Assembly: GCA_043811005.1 (NCBI GenBank)
Contig: JBDRNO010000082.1
Span: forward strand, 1 to 10,698
Length of the DNA: 10,698 bases
DNA from: JBDRNO01 sp043811005
GTDB taxonomy: Bacteria; Bacteroidota; Bacteroidia; NORP154
Reading direction: 5' to 3'
Shown here: positions 6,102-10,698 of the stretch, in pieces
How positions within the stretch are numbered: the stretch's first letter is position 1
Layout: each line of letters starts with the position of its first letter
Translations under genes and position numbers: made by a program
The notes under the pieces: generated by a model
What the model saw: the letters and a program-made list of their open reading frames with translations, nothing else
Databases searched by the model: none
Told to the model about the DNA's origin: nothing

Positions 6102-6359
6102 TTAAACAACGTTAATAGTATTATTTACAATTTCGTTGTAGACCGTTTCCGGGCAAATTTCAAGTTCATCATTCCATGCAATTCCATCAGTTTCGTTGTT
6201 AATGAAAACTTTCTTGAAATTATCCCTGTTATTCCAGAATTTGAAGATTCCTTTTCCTGCTTCATTAGATAAGTCCACTTCTCCTGAAGTTCCATCTTCA
6301 AATTTGACCCAAATTTTGTAATCTGCTAAAGCTTTTACTTCTTTAGGTATATAATTCAT
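6102..6359 (-). CDS. DUF2442 family protein
   Basis: An 85-residue protein with the DUF2442 pattern: an N-terminal beta-rich half (ADYKIWVKFEDGTSGEVDL, 12-30) and a C-terminal motif GIAWNDELEICPETVYNEI (59-77), corresponding to the family's W-x-x-x-x-DI-P-E-x-LY region. It is the first gene of a two-gene unit with DUF4160, whose ATG is two bases after this stop codon. A TATATTTG promoter-type element lies about 50 bases upstream. It may be the antidote or DNA-binding partner of a small module, but that is inference; the function is unknown. Confidence 0.87.
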   Translation of the reverse strand: MNYIPKEVKALADYKIWVKFEDGTSGEVDLSNEAGKGIFKFWNNRDNFKKVFINNETDGIAWNDELEICPETVYNEIVNNTINVV

Positions 6360-6409
6360 AGTGTTTCGGATTAAATTTGAATATTAGTTATATATAATCA
6401 TAGATTATG

Positions 6410-6417
6410 CAAATATA
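6410..6417 (-). promoter_or_regulatory. Candidate -7 promoter element for the DUF2442-DUF4160 unit
   Basis: On the minus strand this reads TATATTTG, an exact match to the Bacteroidota -7 consensus TAnnTTTG, about 50 bases before the DUF2442 start codon. No clear -33 box is visible. The same octamer occurs upstream of the membrane protein gene at 10647-10654. Confidence 0.45.
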
Positions 6418-6555
6418 CGTAAATTTTCTTGAATTTATCTCTTATAACCCTGCTAAAAGTAGTAGGGGTAACATACTAAAAGGGATATCATCTCATAATT
6501 TAACGTATCGGAATTTACTCACTATATTGTTTGTTTTCAAAGGTGTTCGTGAATT

Positions 6556-6588
6556 CCGCGGAGTTTATCCTGAGGGACGAAGGGCTCC
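6556..6588. repeat. Possible dispersed GC-richer repeat
   Basis: CCGCGGAGTTTATCCTGAGG begins a 33-base block, richer in G/C than its surroundings, that ends ACGAAGGGCTCC. It is bounded by GGAG and CTCC, with the small palindrome CCTGAGG inside. It resembles, from memory, the GAGTTTATCCTGAGC-type repeat seen in many environmental bacterial genomes. Only one copy is present in this window. Confidence 0.35.
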
Positions 6589-6606
6589 ATTTCAAAGTTT
6601 TATTCT

Positions 6607-6712
6607 GCCACAAAAACACAAAAGCACTAAGTTCCACTAAACTATAATGTAAATTGTATTATCTTTTTTATTAATTTTTTTGTGGGATTTTGAGTTTTAG
6701 TGATTTTGTGGC
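6607..6712. repeat. Nonad tandem arrays in inverted orientation
   Basis: The left arm is four 9-base units (6607-6642), such as GCCACAAAA and ACACAAAAG. The right arm is four 9-base units (6677-6712), which on the opposite strand read GCCACAAAA, TCACTAAAA and so on. The outermost ten bases, TGCCACAAAA, form a perfect inverted repeat (6606-6615 and 6704-6713). The arms are each 36 bases around a 34-base AT-rich spacer, the same proportions as the heptad element at 454-541. It begins just beyond the cstA stop codon and may affect mRNA ends. Confidence 0.8.
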
Positions 6713-6725
6713 ATTATTATTTTAA

Positions 6726-8324
6726 TTAATTTGCTAAGTTATGTTCTTTACTTTCTCTAAATGTGAATGCCTTAATTCCTTCAAAAATGATCCACAACTG
6801 GCAAACACCAATCACAAATGCAATAACAACCAGTAACCAGTTATCATTTTCAAAGTAATTCAGTAAATTAAAGTAAGTAGCGACAAAGGACACCAGGGTT
6901 ATAAAGATCATAGGAATGAGGGTGGGCAAATATCGGTTCTTATTTTTAAAAAGCCAAACGGAAATGACAAGCAGGGCAAGTGAGCTCAACAGTTGATTGG
7001 TTGAGCCGAATAACGGCCAGAGCCGCAAGCCGTCTGCACCGGTACCGTCAGACAGGATCAGGCCAAAAGAGAACAATACGGCTAATCCGCTGTGGAGATA
7101 ACGGTTACCGGATTTCCTAAATCTCCAGGTTTTGGGAAATCTTAGTATGTTAATGCTTTCTCCTAATTCCCCTATGATATATCTCTGTATCCTGATAGCA
7201 GTATCCAATGATGTTGCGGCAAAGCTTATTACCATTACGGAAATGAAAACAGCGGCTAAATTCCGTGTATTTCCCATGTTATCAGTAATTGTTTGTGTAA
7301 TACCTATTTCTGCCAGGAAGCTTGCCGTACTGTCAACAAAAGCAGATAACTTAGGTCCCAGACCCTTTGCTGCCTCAAAGCTATTGTAATGAGCGTACCA
7401 GGCATCTGCACTCTCAAAGCCGGCAGCTACCGCTATTGTAGCCGCAACTGCCAGGCATGCTTCAGTTATCATACCACCGTTTCCTATCATCCTGGCATTT
7501 TTCATTTTATCCAATTGCTTGGAAGTAGTGCCTGATGATACCAATGAATGAAAGCCGGAAAGAGCGCCACAAGCAATTGTGATAAACAGAAAGGGAAACC
7601 ATGACATTGTATTCCCAGAAAGATTAACTGCAGGAGCATCCATTATGGGCTGGGCAACGAAGATCCCGATAAAAATACAAAGTAAACTTACAATCAATTG
7701 GTGAGAATTGATGTAATCCCTTGGCTGCAATAATGTCCATACGGGCAATACGGATGCAATAAAGCCATATACCATCAGGAATACTATCCAGGTCATTAAT
7801 TCTGAACCTCCAATCCACATGCTTTCAGGCAGGTGAACGGGATACAGGAAGCCAATATAGATCATCATATAAAGCAACAACAATGCAATGATGGATGGGA
7901 TCAACAGGTTTTTTTTCTTTTTGTATGTCCACCATCCAATGAAGATGGCAATGATTATCTGGAAGTTAATAGGAATGACCGTTCCGGGATAGTTGATAAA
8001 CAACCTTGCGATGATATAGGCAAATACGGCAATTACCAGTAATACAAGCAGGAAAATTATTGCCATGAAAAGAATTTTAGAGCGTTTACCTATTGGTTTT
8101 TCCGTTATTGACCCGATAGACATCCCCTTGTTCCGGGTTGAGATGACCAGGGCTCCGTAATCGTGAACAGCCCCCATGAATATACTTCCCAGCACAATCC
8201 ATAGCAGTGCGGGAAGCCATCCCCAGATGATTGCTATTGCCGGGCCCAGTATAGGAGCTGCCCCGGCTATTGAAGAAAAATGATGTCCGAAAAGCACATG
8301 CTTCTTGGTTGGGACGTAATCCAT
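6726..8324 (-). CDS. cstA: Carbon starvation protein CstA, main reading frame
   Basis: A 532-residue polytopic inner-membrane transporter of the CstA family, which in E. coli includes CstA (peptides and pyruvate) and BtsT (pyruvate-proton symport). Family landmarks are DYVPTKKHVLFGHHFSSIAG (2-21), GPAIAIIWGWLPALLWIVLG (27-46), the FMGAVHDYGALV stretch and, near the C-terminus, GADGLRLWPLFGSTNQLLSS followed by further membrane helices like the CstA C-terminal 5TM domain. The frame begins at an internal methionine: the normal first membrane helix lies upstream in the same gene but is put out of frame by one extra base (8325-8460). The gene follows the prenyltransferase gene on the same strand. 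The substrate cannot be read from sequence. Confidence 0.93.
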   Translation of the reverse strand: MDYVPTKKHVLFGHHFSSIAGAAPILGPAIAIIWGWLPALLWIVLGSIFMGAVHDYGALVISTRNKGMSIGSITEKPIGKRSKILFMAIIFLLVLLVIAVFAYIIARLFINYPGTVIPINFQIIIAIFIGWWTYKKKKNLLIPSIIALLLLYMMIYIGFLYPVHLPESMWIGGSELMTWIVFLMVYGFIASVLPVWTLLQPRDYINSHQLIVSLLCIFIGIFVAQPIMDAPAVNLSGNTMSWFPFLFITIACGALSGFHSLVSSGTTSKQLDKMKNARMIGNGGMITEACLAVAATIAVAAGFESADAWYAHYNSFEAAKGLGPKLSAFVDSTASFLAEIGITQTITDNMGNTRNLAAVFISVMVISFAATSLDTAIRIQRYIIGELGESINILRFPKTWRFRKSGNRYLHSGLAVLFSFGLILSDGTGADGLRLWPLFGSTNQLLSSLALLVISVWLFKNKNRYLPTLIPMIFITLVSFVATYFNLLNYFENDNWLLVVIAFVIGVCQLWIIFEGIKAFTFRESKEHNLAN

Positions 8325-8460
8325 ACCATCATTGATCTCAACTGCCGGAGTTATTTCATCAGTCTCGGTCTTGTAAATATATTTCGCAAGGAATTTGGAA
8401 TAAAAGCGGTAGACCAGGAAAAGACAGATCAGGCAGTAGGGTTATGAGGGATGCGTTCAT
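8325..8460 (-). pseudogene. cstA: Out-of-frame 5' end of cstA
   Basis: ATG at 8458-8460 begins MNASLITLL, the usual hydrophobic CstA start. Removing one base near 8433 joins this to LICLFLVYRFYSKFLAKY and on through VEINDG into the main frame at M8324. The corrected protein would have 9 + 36 + 532 = 577 residues, a normal CstA length. As written, the first frame stops soon after and the main frame has a stop codon directly upstream (TAA, about 8442-8444), with no ATG before 8324. It is either a sequencing or assembly indel or a recent frameshift that removes the first transmembrane helix. Confidence 0.8.
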
Positions 8461-8517
8461 AGCAGATTATTCAATTGAATGACTCATGAATGACAAATAA
8501 TTAGATTTTAACAATCA

Positions 8518-9390
8518 CTAAAAAGGTAGATACAAGTCCAGGATAAAAAATACTGCAAAAACCACACTTGCAACACCGTTGGTTGTGAAGAATGCTAAAT
8601 TGATCTTGCTCAGGTCATTTGGTTTTACCAAAGAATGTTGATAGAAGAGTAATCCGATAAATATCCCGGAACCGATCCAGTACCATAAACCAAGATCAGC
8701 ATAGAAACCCGCATATAATATGAATAAAGCAGTTATTAAATGAAACAGGATGGAGAGTATTATAGCAGGCTTACTACCGATCGCAACCGGAAAGGATTTT
8801 AAGTTTTGTGATTTATCGAAATCCTCATCCTGCAGGGCATAAATAATGTCAAATCCGCTCACCCAAAACAAAACGGCAAATGAGTATAATAACGGCAGCC
8901 AATCAAATTTACCGGTAACTGCCAGGTAAGCACCTATCGGGGCTAATGATAAGCCAAGGCCTAAAATCAAATGCGATAAATAGGTAAACCGCTTGGTGAA
9001 GCTATAACCCAGGATAACCAGTAATGCCACGGGTGACAGGTAAAAACAAATTTCATTAATAAAGTAGGCGGTAATAATAAATAGCACCGAATTAGCTATT
9101 ACGAAGATCAGGACGGATTTGTGTTTAATGATGCCTGCTGGAATTTCCCTGAAACCCGTTCTTTTATTGACTTTATCAATATCCTTGTCAATGTATCGGT
9201 TAAATGCCATGGCAGCGCTACGTGCAAAAACCATACATAAAATAACAAATACGAATATTTTCCCGTCAAACCGGGCGTCTGTAAAGGTAATTGCCGATAG
9301 AAAGCCGATTATTGCAAAAGGTAATGCAAAAATGGTGTGGCTGAATTTGATGAGAGAGAGGTAATTTGATATAGTATTCTTTTGGGGCAT
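8518..9390 (-). CDS. ubiA: UbiA-family polyprenyltransferase
   Basis: A 290-residue membrane enzyme with about eight or nine helices that attaches a polyprenyl chain to an aromatic ring. Both magnesium-diphosphate motifs are present: NRYIDKDID (64-72) followed by KRTGFREIPAG (76-86), and YALQDEDFD (184-192). The opening IKFSHTIFALPFAIIG (14-29) is typical of the UbiA/MqnP branch. Bacteroidota normally make menaquinone, so the enzyme may be the futalosine-pathway prenyltransferase MqnP rather than a ubiquinone enzyme; sequence alone does not settle this, and the symbol is given for the family. cstA starts 57 bases downstream on the same strand. A near-consensus -7 element lies about 18 bases upstream. 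Confidence 0.9.
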   Translation of the reverse strand: MPQKNTISNYLSLIKFSHTIFALPFAIIGFLSAITFTDARFDGKIFVFVILCMVFARSAAMAFNRYIDKDIDKVNKRTGFREIPAGIIKHKSVLIFVIANSVLFIITAYFINEICFYLSPVALLVILGYSFTKRFTYLSHLILGLGLSLAPIGAYLAVTGKFDWLPLLYSFAVLFWVSGFDIIYALQDEDFDKSQNLKSFPVAIGSKPAIILSILFHLITALFILYAGFYADLGLWYWIGSGIFIGLLFYQHSLVKPNDLSKINLAFFTTNGVASVVFAVFFILDLYLPF

Positions 9391-9407
9391 TAGTTTAAAT
9401 GGTTTGG

Positions 9408-9415
9408 TAAATATA
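9408..9415 (-). promoter_or_regulatory. Candidate -7 promoter element for the prenyltransferase gene
   Basis: On the minus strand this reads TATATTTA, one base off the Bacteroidota consensus TAnnTTTG, and lies about 18 bases before the start codon at 9390. No clear -33 box accompanies it. If real it would also drive cstA. Confidence 0.3.
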
Positions 9416-9431
9416 CCTATTTATATTGGTA

Positions 9432-9473
9432 GATGATATATGGTTGATGGAAGATGGGAGATGGAAGATGGTT
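9432..9473. repeat. Heptad tandem array, single arm (GATGG type)
   Basis: Six consecutive 7-base units. The last four are GATGGAA, GATGGGA, GATGGAA and GATGGTT, and the first two are more diverged. No inverted partner is visible nearby. It lies in the spacer upstream of the prenyltransferase gene, 60 bases from the inverted array at 9534-9632, and shares its period but not its unit. Confidence 0.8.
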
Positions 9474-9533
9474 GTTTTTAGATATTTAATTATCATTTCA
9501 TAAAACCAATATTATAGACAAACTCTGATTAGT

Positions 9534-9632
9534 TTCTGGGCTCTGGGTTCTTGGTACTGGGTTGTTGGTTTTATACTCAGACTTCGTAATCAATACATAC
9601 CACCCAGCACCCAGTAACCAGTACCCAGCAAC
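9534..9632. repeat. Heptad tandem arrays in inverted orientation (CTGGG type)
   Basis: The left arm is five 7-base units (9534-9568), such as CTCTGGG and TACTGGG. The right arm is four clear 7-base units (9601-9628), CACCCAG twice, TAACCAG and TACCCAG, in the opposite orientation. The spacer between them is AT-rich and about 30 bases long. The unit is related to that of the element at 454-541, so these two are probably copies of one family. Confidence 0.8.
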
Positions 9633-9716
9633 ATTATCTTATTTATACGTAACTCAATTCAATTGATCATTTTTTTAATGAATTTACGAAGTTATGTTCT
9701 TAATAAATCTATATAT

Positions 9717-10622
9717 TTAATAAATCGTAGTTTTGTGACCAGTATTTTCTTTTTCGTCCGTCCCCCGTTCCTTTTTAATTAGAAGTTTCACGCAACTATA
9801 CATCACGAAATATTCCCAGGCAAACGGGATAAATCCTGCAAAGCCGATCAGCGGCATTTCAAATATTTTTATTCTTTCTGTAAACGGCACTTTATACACC
9901 CATTTTGTTACTGCCCAGTAATTCCAGAATTCCCACAAAAATCCACATATAATACCTGCAAGCAAAAGGCATAATATCCTGTTCAGTTTACCTTGTTCCA
10001 AATCCCTTAGCAGCGATCCGGCACCGCTGGCATGAGCTATGGGTTCAAGCAAAAAGATAAATCCGATCCATACCATGATGAACAGATATTGAGCTATTTG
10101 TTGTTCTATAAGTAAAGGCAAAATCAACAATATACATCCAAATATGAGCCATACATACATAAACCTTGGAGAAAGTTTCAAATTTGCGATCCTGAATCGA
10201 TTGAAAATTCCAACGGTTTCGAAGAACTCGGCAGTTAAAAAGATGCCTGGCATAATAGTAGCGAATGCAAGAGCATAACCAAAATAACGTAAAACTATGT
10301 TCTCATGTAAATTGATATACTCCCAGTTCTGTAAATAAAGGTTGTAAACTTCAAAAATTACCCAGATGATGATAGATACAACTATCTGCAGGAGAAATTC
10401 CTTTTTCTTATTAGATATAAGCGAAGTACCTTTCAATTTAAAGATCAGGGCGTCCATAAATAATAGATATCCCCACCAGCAAATAGGGGTGGTCCATCTG
10501 CAAATTTCCCAGGTAATAGCAGAATGCGATTGGAAAATGACAATTACCTCGCCAAAGGCGATCAATAAAAGCCCGAGCCAGCCGTATATCTTGAATGAGT
10601 GATATTTGTTGTTGTTTGGCAT
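9717..10622 (-). CDS. Multi-pass membrane protein of unknown function
   Basis: I do not recognise this 301-residue protein. It has about eight predicted membrane segments, near residues 12-31, 43-61, 76-98, 108-133, 154-174, 178-198, 216-238 and 257-283, and a short charged C-terminal tail. The most distinctive part is aromatic and acidic: CGFLWEFWNYWA (226-237), KWVYKVP (240-246) and EMPLIGFAGFIPFAWE (255-270), likely conserved functional residues at the membrane face. There is no signal peptide apart from the first helix and no soluble domain. The ATG at 10622 follows a consensus -7 promoter element by about 25 bases. It stands alone on its strand, about 330 bases from the prenyltransferase gene. 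A lipid- or isoprenoid-related role would fit the setting but is only a guess. Confidence 0.85.
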   Translation of the reverse strand: MPNNNKYHSFKIYGWLGLLLIAFGEVIVIFQSHSAITWEICRWTTPICWWGYLLFMDALIFKLKGTSLISNKKKEFLLQIVVSIIIWVIFEVYNLYLQNWEYINLHENIVLRYFGYALAFATIMPGIFLTAEFFETVGIFNRFRIANLKLSPRFMYVWLIFGCILLILPLLIEQQIAQYLFIMVWIGFIFLLEPIAHASGAGSLLRDLEQGKLNRILCLLLAGIICGFLWEFWNYWAVTKWVYKVPFTERIKIFEMPLIGFAGFIPFAWEYFVMYSCVKLLIKKERGTDEKENTGHKTTIY

Positions 10623-10646
10623 GATGTGTATTTTTTATTTTGTGAG

Positions 10647-10654
10647 CAAATATA
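10647..10654 (-). promoter_or_regulatory. Candidate -7 promoter element for the membrane protein gene
   Basis: On the minus strand this reads TATATTTG, an exact match to TAnnTTTG, 24 bases before the start codon at 10622. No clear -33 TTTG box lies at the usual spacing, though the sequence further upstream is cut by the window end at 10698. Confidence 0.45.
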
Positions 10655-10698
10655 ATTCTCTTAATTCATTTCTCCGGCATTTATATTATATATAGGCT

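Larger units (their letters stand above)
6360..6725. other. Intergenic spacer between DUF2442 and cstA
   Basis: No convincing gene. It holds a TATATTTG element on the minus strand (6410-6417), a small hairpin CCCTGCTA/TAGTAGGG with one mismatch (6448-6467), a GC-richer block resembling a dispersed repeat (6556-6588) and a period-9 inverted array (6607-6712) beginning 13 bases past the cstA stop. Confidence 0.65.
9391..9716. other. Intergenic spacer with two heptad arrays
   Basis: No gene is evident. The spacer holds a possible promoter for the prenyltransferase (9408-9415), a six-unit heptad array (9432-9473) and a heptad inverted array (9534-9632). The rest, 9640-9716, is AT-rich and lies just past the stop of the membrane protein gene; I see no clear terminator in it. 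Confidence 0.65.

Noticed and set aside
6407..6640. Plus-strand open frame of 77 codons
   Set aside because: It runs across a minus-strand promoter candidate, a dispersed repeat and the left arm of the nonad array; its peptide has no family-like features.
8427..8440. Programmed ribosomal frameshift in cstA
   Set aside because: No homopolymer or heptameric slippery site and no clear downstream stimulator is seen; a plain indel is simpler.

Overview
The window looks like chromosomal DNA from a Bacteroidota-type bacterium, probably an uncultured or environmental lineage. The DNA is AT-rich and genes start without clear Shine-Dalgarno sequences. Several upstream regions carry matches to the Bacteroidota -7 promoter element TAnnTTTG. 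The gene families also fit: RecQ with a C-terminal helix-turn-helix extension, CstA, a UbiA-type prenyltransferase, a secreted serpin and a DUF2442/DUF4160 pair. No rRNA, tRNA, CRISPR array or phage module is visible.

Layout. 1-593 is non-coding and holds several repeats and two perfect inverted repeats. 594-917 (+) encodes a small XRE-type regulator, followed by a possible stub of a HepT-like gene. 1021-1288 is a deletion derivative of an IS200/REP-associated transposon: both structured ends remain, but only the first and last codons of the transposase survive. 1347-1985 (+) encodes an XPF/ERCC4-type nuclease with two helix-hairpin-helix motifs. 2084-4306 (+) encodes RecQ, with a 63-base palindromic repeat inserted in frame in its linker. 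4343-4494 is a four-hairpin REP-like element between convergent recQ and the serpin gene (4540-5754, -). 5833-6359 (-) is the DUF2442-DUF4160 pair. 6360-6725 is a repeat-bearing spacer. 6726-8460 (-) is cstA with a one-base frame disruption near its 5' end. 8518-9390 (-) is a UbiA-family prenyltransferase. 9391-9716 is another repeat-rich spacer. 9717-10622 (-) is an eight-helix membrane protein that I do not recognise.

How the genes relate. The XPF-like nuclease and RecQ helicase are co-directional neighbours and plausibly act together on branched DNA, a two-gene counterpart of the archaeal helicase-nuclease Hef; this is inference. The prenyltransferase (membrane quinone synthesis) and CstA (peptide or pyruvate uptake) are 57 bases apart on one strand and may share a transcript. 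The serpin is exported and probably protects the cell envelope or surface from proteases.

The most unusual feature is a set of at least six degenerate short tandem arrays in the spacers. Each has its own unit sequence and a strict period of 7, 8 or 9 bases. Four of the six are built as inverted pairs around a short spacer. They share an architecture but not a sequence, and I know of no named element that fits all of them.
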